DNA of 64,000 nt from Branchiostoma floridae (lineage: Eukaryota; Chordata; Leptocardii; Amphioxiformes; Branchiostomatidae): contig NC_049997.1 in NCBI RefSeq assembly GCF_000003815.2, forward strand, positions 5,530,776 through 5,594,775, in the 5' to 3' direction. The position numbers and the translations under genes are program-made. This document shows, one piece after another, positions 45,526 through 57,934 of the stretch. Within the stretch, counting starts at the first letter, position 1, and each line of letters begins with the position of its first letter. The notes beneath the pieces were generated by a model, which was given only the letters and a program-made list of their open reading frames with translations, was not told the DNA's origin and searched no databases.

Positions 45526-46807
45526 GTAACTTGTAGGCAATACCTGTCAGCAGTAGAATAATGTCAGGTGCTTTATTACACTTGCCAAGAAGGTTATGTT
45601 TTTGGTGTGTTTGTCCGTCTGCATGTCTGTCTGTGAACAGCATGATTCAAGAAGCCTTGAAAGATTCAGTCTGATGATATTTACATGTAGTAGGTAGGTA
45701 ATGAAAGGGGTTGGAAATAAAGGTCATTCAAGTTCAATAATAGGCACCCTAGCAACTTTGTAAGGTACTGCAGTGGAACATCCTTTTTTTTACATCTCGT
45801 GGTAGACATGCTGTTTTCATGATTTTTGGGTGTGGTAGATAGCTCTTGGAGCAGAAAGTGCTATATCATAGTATATGTTGTAAGTTGGGCTTTTTTCAGA
45901 ACTATCGGGCCAATTTTGTTTCAAACTTTGGAAGAGAATAACTCGAGAATATGTTGCTGGATGATACAAATTATTCAAATCAATTGCTAATTTGCATGAT
46001 TAATTAGAAAGTTTATAAATCCACTGCATTGCATAATACTGGACTCTCAAACTTGTCAAATTATGCAGAGAGGAATGGCAATAGATATCAATTATGCTAA
46101 TAAAGACCTCATTTGCATGATTAATGAGAAAATACTACAATTCCTTAGTGGTAAGTGATGGGAATTTATAGTATTACAAAGCTAAGTAAAGATGAACATT
46201 ATTGGACATAAATCATGTAGTAATTTATGAGCAAATGCTACAAAAGCCTTCTTTGCAATTTGAATACATACATATGGAACAATTTGTGCTATTGGGTAGA
46301 AAGATGATCACCTGAGATATGTTATGCAAATGAGGAATTTATTTGCATAATCAATAGGAAATGATATTTCTCACATTGCTTCGACCTCCAACCTCTCCTG
46401 CCTTAATTTTTAGTAAATGCTATCAAGTTTTTTGTTTATTCCAATTGATATTTGTTGACAATAAATTGGAGCATGATTGATTTATTTTATAGCTTGAGCT
46501 ATGACTATCACTCTGATTTTGAGTTCAACCTACGTTTGTTTTCTGTCATTTCAAAGTAATGATTTATAGTATATTTCTGTTGTTATATTCAGTCTGTATT
46601 ATTTCAATCTGGACTCCAGGAAGACTATGTTGAATCCCTAGTGGAGATCTCAATAAACCAAACCAAACTCGAAAAGGTTAATACAATCTGGTGAAGGTAT
46701 GAGATCATGGAGGGTCTTCTTTGCATTTGCATTGTCTTCTGGTTTGGAAAGACATTGTTACTCATGATCACAGTGCAAAATACAATGAATGCTTAATTCT
46801 TTTCCAG
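45526..46807. repeat. Intron 4 of gene B
   Basis: Near-identical to intron 4 of gene A. The first ~790 bp are a copy of the interspersed repeat; the remainder is unique-looking. No gene. Confidence 0.7.
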
Positions 46808-47293
46808 GAGCTCCCCCTCCACTGCCCATTGTGGTGGAAATACTTGCACAAGTCAGGCCCAGTGTTAAATACCCAAAGCAAATGAAAAGCTATGCTTCTG
46901 CAAGAGAAAAACTAGTCACTTTGGATCTCACCACAGTAACAGACGAGATACTTGAATTGCTGGAACAGGTGAAGCCTGAAATAAAGACCATGGAAGACTT
47001 GCTTGACACTGCAGAGGCAATTGAGCAGATAGAGAAATTCAAAGGTGTTAATGTTACTGGCATAAGGATAGGCAGTCTGGTCTTCTACCTGCAATGTACA
47101 GATTTGGGTGGCCTGGGTGAACTCTGGTTCATGTACAAAAATGGGAAACTGAATGACCTACTGGTCAGTAGTTTGATAAGTGAGGAGACCTTACAGCAAC
47201 TCTGTGCTGAGAGCATCTCTGTGAAGACAACCATCAACATAGAGGACTTCAGGAAGGCTCTGGTCTACCTATTCACTACACCTACTGCAGAAG
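46808..47293 (+). CDS. Gene B, exon 5: TRADD-N-like domain
   Basis: A 486-nt phase 1-1 exon, 162 residues. It differs from gene A mainly in the last 30 residues (LISEETLQQLC, INIEDF, LFTTPTAEG). The core IRIGSLVFYLQCTDLGGLGE, LWFMYKNGKLNDLL and SISVKTTINI is unchanged. The pattern suggests a TRADD-N-type adaptor fold; confirmation needs profile or structure comparison. It lies between the glycosyltransferase and TPR parts, as expected for a signalling module. Confidence 0.75.
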
Positions 47294-48023
47294 GTACATG
47301 TAACTTAACATTCTAAACTTCAATTTTCATGATAGCTCTTTCATAACACACATATCAATTATTTCTTTATGTTTATCATTCTTCTACAGTAAGTGCTGCA
47401 TAGTAGTGTACATGTAGAATGATACAGTGAAAAAAATATCTTAATGCTTGATTAACCCCTACTGCATATCATCTAATTAAGGGTTAATGACTCGCCCCGA
47501 GAAGTATATGGTGTCATAACGCCTGGTCCTTTGCTATAGTACCACCGAATAAAACCACAGAGTGAGTAAAGGTTACAATAGGGCACCAAGAAACCTATCC
47601 AACCATACCAATATTCGAAACATTGCAGTCTTTGACTTTTAAGAACAACAAAACTCATTATCAATGTTAACAAAAGGAGGATTCTCCCCTGCAGTCTGTA
47701 CATGTACTTATACCCTCTGCTCTGGCATATGTTTCGCTCCTTTTGATTGGCCAATGCCTGCGTATCCCTTACTTTCTTGTGTGTATCGCTCCTTCTGGTT
47801 GGTCAAAATGAATCGTTGATTTGCATCGACACCGGTGCCGGAATCGATTCATTCTGACCAATCAGAGGAGCAATACACACCGGCCTGGCCGGAATCTATG
47901 TGTTACGGCATCATAACCAATGTGGAACGGGGCCTTCTGATTGGTCTGCAGCGCCTGGCTAATGATAATGAAATGTAAATTCATTGAAAATTACTAATTA
48001 TCATCTGTGCTTGACTTTTAAAG
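47294..48023. other. Intron 5 of gene B, with fold-back
   Basis: Unlike intron 5 of gene A. It contains a fold-back centred near 47830. GTGTGTATCGCTCCTTCTGG, then TTGGTCAAAATGAATCG (47777-47815), is mirrored by CGATTCATTCTGACCAATCA, then GAGGAGCAATACACAC (47844-47881). Outer sequence 47480-47930 is probably part of the same B-specific insertion. No gene. Confidence 0.6.
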
Positions 48024-48209
48024 GACAGCCCAAACCAAGACTACCTCAGGAGTACCCCCTCTATCAGCCACACATACACAACAGGAGTAATGTGCTGGAT
48101 GTACTTCATCTTGACAACCTGAAACATGACCTGCAGATCCCATCATCAACACAGACTGAGGACAGCCAGGATGGTCTGGAGATAAATCTTGGCAATCAGC
48201 AAGCAGCAG
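48024..48209 (+). CDS. Gene B, exon 6: linker with PRLPQEYPLY motif
   Basis: A 186-nt phase 1-1 exon, 62 residues. Its first half (PRLPQEYPLYQPHIHNRSNV, then LDVLHLD) matches gene A; the second half (LQIPSSTQTEDSQDGLEINL) does not. Conservation of only the first half suggests it carries the functional motif. Confidence 0.7.
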
Positions 48210-48695
48210 GTAATAAACAAGAGTTTGGAGACCTCATACCTATATATATGTACAGTCAATCTCATCTATCTCATCTATTTCATTAATAGCTTATATTCAG
48301 TCAGAATACGTTCAATGTACATTGTATTTTATCAGCATACTATTCCCATTGTGCACTGATTGCATCGATATCAGTCTAATGAGTACACCTATTCATACCA
48401 TATCTATGAGAGGCGAAGTGCCAACTGCCAGTACAGCGGACTCGTCTGACACTTACCGGAGGACGACGGAGACTGGCCAAGGAGTTTAGGGAATAGGTTG
48501 CGGAAAGGCGAGGCAACTAGGGACATGTTCAATAAGAGCATGAGTTTCTTCCCACCCACCCATCCAGAGTCTTTATAGACTGTGAGGACTAGTCAAGCTC
48601 TGTTGTGCAACTTCGGTGCTGTCCCCATAACTCATACGGATGATCCAATATGTGCGCAGTGGGTATAGGTTACTTACTTAACTTACCTGTTTCAG
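48210..48695. other. Intron 6 of gene B
   Basis: Non-coding, A/T-rich on the left, with a more G/C-rich stretch at 48410-48640. No recognisable element. Confidence 0.5.
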
Positions 48696-48890
48696 GTGAT
48701 CATCATGATGCAAACTCTGAAGATGTGCAGGTAGAGCAGGTGACATCACAGCTGGCTTCACTAGACACCTTCTGGCAATCTGATGAAGACACAGGAAAAA
48801 TCAGATCAGGAAGTATCCGGTCCACATCAAGTATTGGATCAGCAACGAGTCTTCTATCAACAAGAACTTCATCAGGAGTCAGTGCAAAAG
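48696..48890 (+). CDS. Gene B, exon 7: Ser-rich linker
   Basis: A 195-nt exon from acceptor CCTGTTTCAG to donor AAAAG/GTACAT, phase 1 on both sides. It encodes about 65 residues (GDHHDANSEDVQVEQVTSQL, then SLDTFWQSDEDTGK). A basic Ser/Thr-rich tail follows (IRSGSIRSTSSIGSATSLLS). The exon start GD-x-x resembles gene A exon 7, but the DDTDVPP repeat is absent. Likely disordered. Confidence 0.65.
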
Positions 48891-49206
48891 GTACATGTAG
48901 GACCTTGTTGTTTTACATGGAAGGTAACCCTGCTGCAGCTGCTGATAGAAGTGATTTTTAGCTGACCACTAATGAAATCTAAATTTTAAAAATTACTTGT
49001 CTAGTCAGGCTATTTCAATTACAAATCAATTCATTAGTGTGCTTATCAAATTTACAATTTATCATTTTGCCTCCTTTGGTGAATTTGTCTTCCTAAAATG
49101 ATAAATGCCCAATAAGTGTATATTGTAAGATTCATTCAAACATTCAATATACATAATTATACACAATGCAGAAGTGTATGACATTGTAAATGTATACACC
49201 CCACAG
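48891..49206. other. Intron 7 of gene B
   Basis: A/T-rich intron; nothing recognisable. Confidence 0.5.
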
Positions 49207-49476
49207 ATGAGCAGGTTAGAGAGGTGACATCAAAACGACGCTCAGTACTGGACATTATCAAGTGGCCTAATAAATTCCAGATCAAACAAAAACCCAGGTC
49301 AGGAAGTATCACATCAACAGCCAGCATAAGGTCAGCAGCAACTGTCCAGTCAAAAACAACCATCCAATCATCTGATAGTGGACAATCCAGAGTGACCAGT
49401 AGATCATCTGATACTGGATATGCATCAGCTGGCAGCCTCTTGACTGAAGAAGACAAAGAAAGTTTTGCTGTGGGAG
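49207..49476 (+). CDS. Gene B, exon 8: second Ser-rich linker
   Basis: A 270-nt phase 1-1 exon, 90 residues. It shares EQV-x-x-VTS and the SGSI-S-ASI-S pattern with exon 7 (VREVTSKRRSVLDIIK; RSGSITSTASIRSAATVQS), so it probably arose by duplication of that exon. It ends with SSDTGYASAGSLLTEEDKES. Gene A has one exon at this position. Disordered, many potential phosphorylation sites; function unknown. Confidence 0.65.
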
Positions 49477-50141
49477 GTAAGATTTAAAGTTTTCTAGACC
49501 AAACCAATCATTTCATAGGGATTCAAGTCATTTAGAAATGACTACATTGGCTCATCATTGTCACTGGTTCAAACAAATTTTATGTTTAAAACTACAGATT
49601 AATAGATCATCAACCTCACTAATATTTCAAAGAAGCCAAAAGCAAAGAAAAATCCAGCAAAAAAATGGTAAACCACAGGACTACAAAGCTGGTATTACGA
49701 ATTGAACCATAGAAAACTGTGGATCAAAAGAATCAAGTGTGTTGTTTTGGCACATGTAGGTTGTTTTGTCCACCAGAGCAGACTCAGCTGAAGTAATCAA
49801 TGTTTAATATATTCACAAGAATGATCAAAGAAGTACACTATTGCACAGTAGACGGTATATGTATATGACTCCAAGGACCGTGGATGATTATGATGATGAG
49901 AATACTTATTAGGGCAGTTTGACAAAATAAGCACCTTTTGCGGTAATTAAATAACGGCACATGCTGGCCTTTCGCAGCAATATGAATCGGCAATTTCAGA
50001 CTTGCATGCATATGGAGTCTCGTTGGAGGTGCCTTTTTTTAGAACAGTCAAAAAGTAATGCACACATCGATGTCATCAATAAAATCAAGTCAGTGTGGCC
50101 TAATACAGCAGCTTTGAGGTAATAATGCTCAATATTTTCAG
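49477..50141. other. Intron 8 of gene B
   Basis: Unique-looking intron ending in the acceptor AATATTTTCAG. No gene. Confidence 0.5.
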
Positions 50142-51712
50142 GTAACAAGGATCCCAAAGACATCTTGAAATCCCTCCATGAACAACTGAACACACCAGCA
50201 GTGAAGAAAGACAAGGCACTACAACTCGACCTGTACTGTCAGATAGGAGATCTCTACAGAACTAGACTACATGACTTACAGTCAGCTCTGACGTATTACC
50301 AGAACATGTTAAAGTGTGCTCAGGCATTGTCAAAAGATACCCAACAAGCCATGGCTTATTGTAGACTTGGTATGACATATGACATACTAGGTAAACAAAA
50401 ACAAGCTTTTAAAAATCATGAGAGAGCATTGCATATTTACAAGGTTACATTAGAAAGAGGTGCTGACATTTGTATAGCTTACAAGAACCTGGCCTCATCA
50501 TTAACACTGTCAAATCAAGTGTCAGATGCAAAAAGTAACTATGAAACAGCATTAGCTGTTGCCATGGAGACAGAAAACAAGACTGAACAGATGGAAATTT
50601 ACTGGAAGCTGGGTGATTTACACAGGAAACAGCTACATGAACCACAGGTCTCACACAAGTACTACACAGAGATGTTGGCACTAGCCAGGGACTTGGGGAG
50701 GAAGGACAGGGAGAGGCTGGCTTACAACAGACTGGGAGTGGCTTGTTGGGACATGCAGGATTATGAGGCAGCTTTGGAGTGGATTCAGATGGACTTGAAG
50801 ATGTGCCAAGAAAGTGGAGACAAGACTGAACAGATAACAGCATATCAAAACATAGCTGATTCCTACAAGGCACTGGGTAAACTGGACCTGGCCAGATCTC
50901 ACAATCAATCAGCAATAGACATTGCCATGGAGACAGGAAACAAGACTGAACAGATGAACATTTACTGGAAGCTGGGTGATTTACACAGGAAACAGCTACA
51001 TGAACCACAGGTCTCACACAAGTACTACACAGAGATGTTGGCACTAGCCAGGGACTTGGGGAGGAAGGACAAGGAGAGGCAGGCTTACAACAGACTGGGA
51101 CTGGCTTGTGAGGACATGCAGGATTATGAGGCAGCTCTGCAGTGGCATCAGATGGACCTGAAAAATAGACAAGAAAGTGAAGACAAGACTAACCAGACAA
51201 CAGCACATGAAAACATAGCTGCTTCCTACAAGGCACTGGGTAAACTGGACCTGGCCAGATCTCACTATCAATCAGCAATGGACATTGCCGTGGAGACAGG
51301 AAACAAGACTGAACAGATGGACATTTACTGGAAGCTGGGTGATTTGCACAGGAAACAGCTACATGAACCACAGGTCTCACACAAGTACTACACAGAGATG
51401 TTGGCACTAGTCAGGGACTTGGGGAGGAAGGACAGGGAGAGGCAGGCTTACAACAGACTGGGTCTGGCTTGTGGGGACATGCAGGATTATGAGACAGCTC
51501 TAAAGTGGCATCAGATGAATCTGAAGATGACACAAGAAAGTGGAGACAAGACTGAACAGATAACAGCACATAAAAACATAGCTGCTTCCTACAAGGAACT
51601 GGGTAAACTGGACCTGGCCAGATCTCACTATCAATCTGCAATGACCATCGCCATGGAAACAGGAGACAAACATCAACAAAATAACATTGCTATAAAGCTG
51701 GCTAATCTGTAG
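50142..51712 (+). CDS. Gene B, terminal exon: TPR repeats
   Basis: Encodes about 523 residues to the stop at 51710-51712. After an N-terminal TPR block (LNTPAVKKDKALQLDLYCQI) there are three near-identical 121-residue blocks, with GACTGAACAG landmarks at 50581, 50944 and 51307, exactly 363 bp apart. Each block contains LGDLHRKQLHEPQVSHKYYT, AYNRLGLACGDMQDYEAAL-like and SYKALGKLDLARSHYQSA helices. This is a Nephrocystin/LGN-type TPR solenoid. The high identity between blocks shows recent tandem expansion or homogenisation; gene A has two. Long antisense ORFs (minus 50445-51641) are shadows. Confidence 0.87.
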
Positions 51713-54240
51713 ATAGGAATCAGACGACAACAGTACCAGACTGTACAACTAATAAGTGTAACATACAGTGTATCATATTTTTCAAATGGCAGCTATGTTA
51801 CTTCAGGTTTGCAACTGTCATTCCCTACTGCAGTTTTCATTGTTAACATGTACTAACAAGACACTATAAATGCAGTTTACATACTGTGTAACCAAACATG
51901 GACATATCTTTGAAAACACATGGTAAACCTAAATCACATTTGCTATTTGTAGCATATAAGAAAATATTTCTTGACAATAACGTAACAGCTATTGTAACTT
52001 TGTGATTTAGAAAGTGTCTACAAAGTGCAATGCTTCTAGCATATATGTATTTACTTGTAAATATTTCCAGATTGATTTAACATAGTGCAATATTCATATA
52101 TTGGTTTTATGTCATGGATGTTATCATGTTAATGCTAGTTTGCCTTTATCAGGGGGTAGCCTATGTCAGTTGTCTTAAAAATGCATGGTATTTGGGAATA
52201 TCAAGTCAACAGACAGGGGTTTGAAATTGCAATATTTTCAAAATACTGCAGTTTGAAACCACTGTTTGTCAACTTGATATCCTATTGATACTCTGCTTTG
52301 AAATACAACGGATATAGGTTATCCCACAAATAAAGGTGAACAAATGTTATACTAGTCTGTTACATGCATCTGTTCTCCAGTGCCCCATTGAAAAGCAATG
52401 TCATGCCACTGAGACAGGCTACATTGGCTAAATTAAACAGAACAGAAAAATATCACAGTCTTTGATGTGAATTACTTCATCAGTACTCTCTCTATCAATC
52501 ACTTCATAAGCGACATGACAACTACTGTATATCTTTAACTATGTGGGTAAGCAGGACTGAAAAGCTATGTTGACCCCCGGTGACCTTACATGGGACCACC
52601 CATCAGGATTAGCTGATTTCGTGGCATTTTCAATCTTGAGGCCGAAATCGTTAGAGAAAGGACCATACGTATTTCTTGAGCTGATCTTAAAATCGGTAAT
52701 ATATAAAGAAAATGTCTTGCAAAAGACGCCCAGTCCCTCTCTGTTTCTCGCCCATGCACACTTCCCAATATCTCGAGCACTGCGTTCAGAAGCAGCAGAT
52801 TTTCCGACCCCTAAAATTAACTGATCTAAATCAAAACAAAACTGAAACACTCACAGATCCCCAGATGCCTTTTTAGCAAGTCAGAACACAAAGTGTACCT
52901 CTTGTGCCGTAAAAACAACAGCCTGTAGTTAAAGTGAAGAACGCTGATTATTTTTATCATGATTCGACCGTGGGTTCTATCTTCGCGCCATCCAAGAGGG
53001 AAGTCAAAGGTCACTAGACGAGTCCATCTGGAAGGGGTGGAACGACGTGGTAAACAAAAACAGATGTTGTTAGTCCTTAAATTAAAGATGGATCCAGCCA
53101 AAAAGTTGAAAGCTTTGAGATTTGAAGGTTCATTTAGATAAGAGAAGTGCACACATAAGACGTGGTATCCAGATGATTCCAGATCGATCCAGAGGCTGTC
53201 GTTTTCACAATTCTGTACTCTTAGCTTCTTACTTATATTTCGAACTCAGTAACGTTAACGTTACAGTACATAGAGTGCCGCATCACATTGGTAATTTTGT
53301 TAGACATCATAATAAATTCGCCATCAACAGACATGTGGAACATATGTGGAATGTAATTACGTGCACTTAAGTTATTTTCTTTAATTGAATAACAGGCCTA
53401 AAAGTGCGAATTTTTTAATTGATAACAGTTCAGCACCCGTGTTGGTATTTCTGAACTGAGAAAACAAAGAAGAAAGAAAAACCTAAGAGATGGGAAATAC
53501 TAGCTTAAACCTAACACAAACATTTTGGAAATAAAGAAAAAAATGACTCTGTCCATGTCGAGCTACCTCTTTCAAATCTATCCCGGGAAATTTCCCCCGA
53601 TTTGCTGTCTAATCTCGAGTGAGTGTTTTTTTTTTTCATAATTATGAGAGCAATGAAACTACTTTTGACGCTAAATCTATTAGCCAAATGATAGAATCGT
53701 CCATTAACCGACAATATGTTGTGTATTCCAAATGTTATGACCATTGATAGCCGGTGAGTGACAAGGGAGACACATCAAATTATTTCACCGAGAAAACAAG
53801 ATTTCACATGGATCAAGAGCGACTCCTATTAATCCATTTCAGTACTGCAGCATTTTGTTTTACTTACTACAATAATATTATAAGTCGCTGGATGTCACCC
53901 TTGTACCGTCCAGTACACAATGACAATGGTCTATTGCAGCAACCAGTTATTGATAAAGATGGAGACTTATTAACGCTGATGAAGAATGCCGACTAGAGAA
54001 AAACAATGAAGATAATCTCCTTACAAACAACTACTACAGGAAATGATGAAAGTGGTCTCGTTTTCTCATTATGTAGTACTAATAGACTAGCTTTCAAAAT
54101 GATACCATCGACCTACAGATGACTTTCTGTCCTTATCTGTGACCCCTCGATGCTCGTACGGAGGTACTTCTCAATATCCATAACGCCATAGACCATAGTA
54201 TGCAAGCTCAAAGGCGGAAAATAAAAACATTTATTTATTC
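51713..54240. other. 3' flank of gene B and intergenic region
   Basis: This is the counterpart of 21083-24120 after gene A, without the LINE and Penelope-like insertions. A hairpin (52218-52261) matches the one at 22796-22840. AATAAA occurs at 52328. Short ORFs here (for example 52959-53141) have stops or shifts in the A-side copy, so I do not call them. Positions 53770-53995 match 27745-27960. Confidence 0.55.
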
Positions 54241-55558
54241 TTAGGCCACACCAATTAAAATGTTGCTTCTCGGACTTCCCGACCTTTTTTTTCTGATTTT
54301 GAAAAAGAATTTAGTCCCAAGAAAAATAATATTATGTTTTCTTATTGCAGACCTGTAAAACAACCACTCCAGGGGCACATGCTGCTGAAAAGTATACAAG
54401 AGGATGACAAGGCACATAACAAAAATTACCATTATGGTAATAGTAGTAATCAGAAATAAGTAAATCCAACACACATAATCTCAGTAAAAAAAACGATTCC
54501 CTTTATTCAGAACAGTGGTATCAAATCAAAGGAAGAGATTCATTGGATAAATCATGCCATGAAAATCTGAAAACTTGACTACACACCTTGTTTTTATGTT
54601 ATATAAGCCTTATATGTTCACCCCAGACTTTTTTACAATTTTTTTCGACCGACCGCCCCAATATTTTTCTGGAAAAATCCAAGAAGCAACAAATTAAATT
54701 GGTGTGGCTTTATGATACAATATGATAACTCGGACTCCATGTAATCCCTGTGATAAAAAACGTGATATTAAAGTGTGGTTGCATCAAATTAAAGATATAC
54801 TGCCTCAATCATACAATGTAATTTTCTTACATCAAAGTTACCTACGTTGTGGACTATACGTACCATTTCCAAATTTTTCAAACGCAAAAAAATTTAAATC
54901 ACTGTTGTGTAACATCGAGGATAATCTTTTGAATTGCTAAATATTTACAAGAAGATGTAGATACGTCTGTTTGCAAACCTGTAAAGACAAATACAAATAC
55001 TTAACCTCCAGTCGGGTTCAAGCGTTTATTTGGTACCACAGTCCGTTAAGTCGAAATAATAATATTGGAATATCTTATTGCATCCATGCCCAATACTTAT
55101 CATCCGTGTGTATATTTACCACATATGATTTACATTGCTTTACAATACAAGAGAAACAGAATCATTCTATGATCTATGTGATTTCAAAGTGTACTGTTGA
55201 CGCTAAATTTCGTGGGTACAGGGTCTCCTTGCTGCCCAGATACTGACCAAGTAGAAACAATCGTAACGTATTCATGTATACTGAGATGCAACTGTGTCCA
55301 CGTCCAATCCGCTAGGTGAAATATCTAACAGTTAAACACCATCACGATAACCTATACACGTAAAAATGTGGACAAAAGTAGGCACGTCAACCAACAGTAA
55401 CTAAGAACGTTTTCTATCCTTCCTTGTCCAGCAAGAGTTTAGTCTAATATTCTTATATACAAGGTAATAAGTGGTTCTATTTACAATGTAAATATGACGT
55501 CTGTGATCCGTTGTTGGATGATAGGTGCTAAACAAGTCGAGTGTACGTCTCCAGAAGT
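54241..55558. other. Intergenic region between genes B and C
   Basis: No gene recognised. The later part (54950-55555) aligns with 28690-29260. Positions 54241-54720 are A/T-rich and flanked by TTAGGCCACACCAATT and AATTGGTGTGGC, an inverted pair (54242 and 54698), which may be the ends of an inserted element of about 470 bp. Confidence 0.45.
54242..54709. mobile_element. Possible small insertion with inverted ends
   Basis: GCCACACCAATT at the left and AATTGGTGTGGC at the right are perfect inverse complements over 12 bp. The interior is A/T-rich with no transposase. No matching DNA is seen at the corresponding point of the A/B interval. Target duplications were not resolved, so confidence is moderate to low. 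Confidence 0.45.
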
Positions 55559-55690
55559 CTATGTGCCCTGTAAACAATACATTAAGAAGAGTTTCGTGTT
55601 CAGCCCATAGCTGGTCATCATCAGCACTGTGGTGGCGTTTGGAGACGACTCGTCCACGTTTCTTCTCGGAACGAGCGCTTCTTCCGGCAT
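55559..55690 (-). CDS. Possible terminal exon of a minus-strand gene
   Basis: On the minus strand the acceptor TCTGTTCCAG precedes a 44-codon frame reading MPEEALVPRRNVDESSPNAT, then TVLMMTSYGLNTKLFLMYCL, QGT and stop. The last 19 codons and the stop are kept at 29262-29321 with three codon changes, and the phase fits the candidate exon at 29978-30023. Against it: low complexity, no recognised domain, and repeats disrupting the other copy. It may be 3' UTR instead. Confidence 0.3.
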   Translation of the reverse strand: MPEEALVPRRNVDESSPNATTVLMMTSYGLNTKLFLMYCLQGT

Positions 55691-57514
55691 CTGGAACAGA
55701 ACCCCGGACAGAATAAACATGTCTTTACAGTTTTTCCACTTGAAACAGAAATTTACACTCCTCAGACTTTATACTTTAAATCCTGACTAATGGAAGACTC
55801 GCAGAGATGGTGGATATTTTTTTTCTTTCTATGAATTCTTTCTTTCATTTTACAGAATATATCTCTAGAATTCCCTTATATTTATTTCATTTTTCACATT
55901 TACAGCTTAAGTGTAGTAAGGAACTTTTTTATTTTATTTTTTTATATTTTCTTTAATCGACTTTTCATACAAAGACAGTTACAGACTACTTTTTTTTTAA
56001 AAACAACAACAATAGTACATCTGTTAACTACTAAGCTTAGTGTTTGTACAGTCGAGTACTATTGCACATGGAGGGATAACATATACTGGCGGACTGGGGA
56101 ACCTCAGCCGCCCGCTAAACAGACTACAGAGCTTCGCAACGGACAGTATGGAGATATGAATACTGCATACAGTATATATAGCGAAAATACTTGGAAACGG
56201 ACTGAGAACTGGTTGTATGAAATGTACCTTACAGTAAGGTCCCAAGACAATACAAAATTATATTACACATGTAATGTATACACGTACGTCCAAAGCTTTT
56301 GTTAAAGGACGTTAAAGAAGTAAAACGCGTTGTACTTAAAACACTTGTTTTTGTTATGCATTTGCCAAAGTCATGGAAACGCACATCCGATTAATATTAA
56401 ACAGTCATTAAAGAATACGTTGTTGAAATGTGAGGCTGTTATCGTTTTCATTTTGTTCAACTGTAGTGAAAATTTCTTTATTCCAGCACCAACAATCCTA
56501 TATATAATATATACACTTTTGATTAGCAAACAAAACTGATTATGACTTTATGCTAGCGATATCAGCGACGGTGGCTTGGGTTGATATATAAAAAGATTAC
56601 ATAGCTCTTTATCTCATGCCAATACAGACACCATACACACAGACTAAATTCGGCACAAAAACAAGTTCGGAGACATGAGTGAAGCCATCATATCTCTATT
56701 GTCCCTTTTAATAGCTATAGTATTGTGTTGTGCTGTATATCATCAGAAAGCTCCTTTTTTTGTTTTGGCTGAAGCTTTGTTTAGTTGTTTAGCCAAAGTA
56801 AATCACTCGATCGGTGCGCCGTGCAGCGCTAGCATTATTCATTATTGACGTTATGTATCGTCAGTGTGACCAACGTTACAGTTGGACTCCCCCAATTGTA
56901 ACGCAGTGACAGAGAACAAACATTATGAGACCAACCTATGTGGTAATACAAATCTAAGACCCATACAACTGAATATTGCAAGGGAACTAAGACGGAAAGA
57001 AACTTACAACTTCAAGTAAAACATTTGCTGAGAAGCAATCTTAGTTCACGACCTCGATGAACAAAGATCAGACAGGTAGATAAAATGTTGAGAAGCTTTT
57101 GCTCCCCCCCCCCACCAGCGTTTCTTTGTGGTATGTCCCACGAATGGCGTCCAATAAAGAATGCCATTGTGTAGGTGTAACTGACCCTGTACAGGTGTTA
57201 AGTTAGGGGGTTTACGATTGGTGCGGCCTTGAAAATCTGCTGACTAACATTTTGAAGCTGTCAAACATATCCTAAGTAAAATTAAGTACCTATACAAATG
57301 CTTTCTACACTGGATGATTTAGTACTAAACATTTTCACACAGGCAACCATCAAATAGAGGAAAAACTTCCATGAGAAGATCGACCAATGAGAAGGAGCGT
57401 AACAAGTGTCCCTTTCAATGTGCACTTTGACCTTATCCAGGTACGCTACCGTTAGGTGGTACTATCAAACTTGAAACCATGGGAGAGGACGCACTTTTTT
57501 GATGTACAACGCAG
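55691..57514. promoter_or_regulatory. Upstream region of gene C
   Basis: Positions 56095-56420 correspond to the 3' UTR of the Ras-like locus (GAACCTCAGCCGCCCGCTAA; GAGCTTCGCAACGGACAGTA), but the GTPase coding part is gone. Positions 56980-57514 align with the region upstream of gene B and include a putative untranslated exon ending at 57514. A TATATAAAAAG sequence at 56585 could be a TATA box, although it lies far upstream. No protein gene. Confidence 0.4.
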
Positions 57515-57899
57515 GTAACGTGGGTTATTTATTGTGACCACATAAAAGATTACGTTCTTCCATCGCTATCTACAACAATACTTTCCAACTTTGTTAAAGT
57601 TGGAAACTTTTAGCAGCGCTATCAAGTTACGTTTCACTTCCGGGCACAGGGAACATTCATTACTAGTGTAAAATTCGCACAAAATGTTAACATTTCGAGC
57701 ACCTGCTGTAGTTTTCTTCCTCAAACCGATTTCAAAAGCATCCGAAGAAGTGATTCTTCGTATTTTGTCGACCAAACTTCGCCAAGCCTTACGTACATTT
57801 ATGAAAAAAGGCGTCTAACTAATGTGCATCGTGGAACCACAATACTTCCGCTTTTGTCGTCCTAATTATACATCTCATTTTCTCACCAGAAGCTGCGAC

Positions 57900-57934
57900 T
57901 TCAAGACAACGTAGCAACTAACGGATAACCATGG
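57900..57934 (+). CDS. Gene C, first coding exon (ATG plus one base)
   Basis: Acceptor TTTTCTCACCAG (ends 57899) and donor ATGG/GTAAGT (57931-57935), the same arrangement as at 34400-34444 in gene B. Joined with exon 2 it gives M-E-S-L-A-V-L-M-V-Q. Confidence 0.65.

Larger units (their letters stand above)
34400..51712 (+). other. Gene B model: complete GT4 / TRADD-N-like / TPR protein
   Basis: Join of 34441-34444 (coding part of the leader exon), 39754-40959, 43816-43884, 45433-45525, 46808-47293, 48024-48209, 48696-48890, 49207-49476 and 50142-51712. This is 4080 nt, 1359 residues, without internal stops. All nine coding exons are joined by phase-1 introns. It is the only complete member of the cluster in the window and the best reference for the family. 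No transmembrane segment or signal peptide seen. Confidence 0.75.

Noticed and set aside
50445-51641. Long minus-strand ORFs across the TPR exons
   Set aside because: Antisense shadows of the TPR coding strand, repeated at each 363-bp block and also in gene A.
52959-53141. 60-residue basic ORF downstream of gene B
   Set aside because: The corresponding segment near gene A (23560-23710) lacks the start region and has stops, so it does not look coding.
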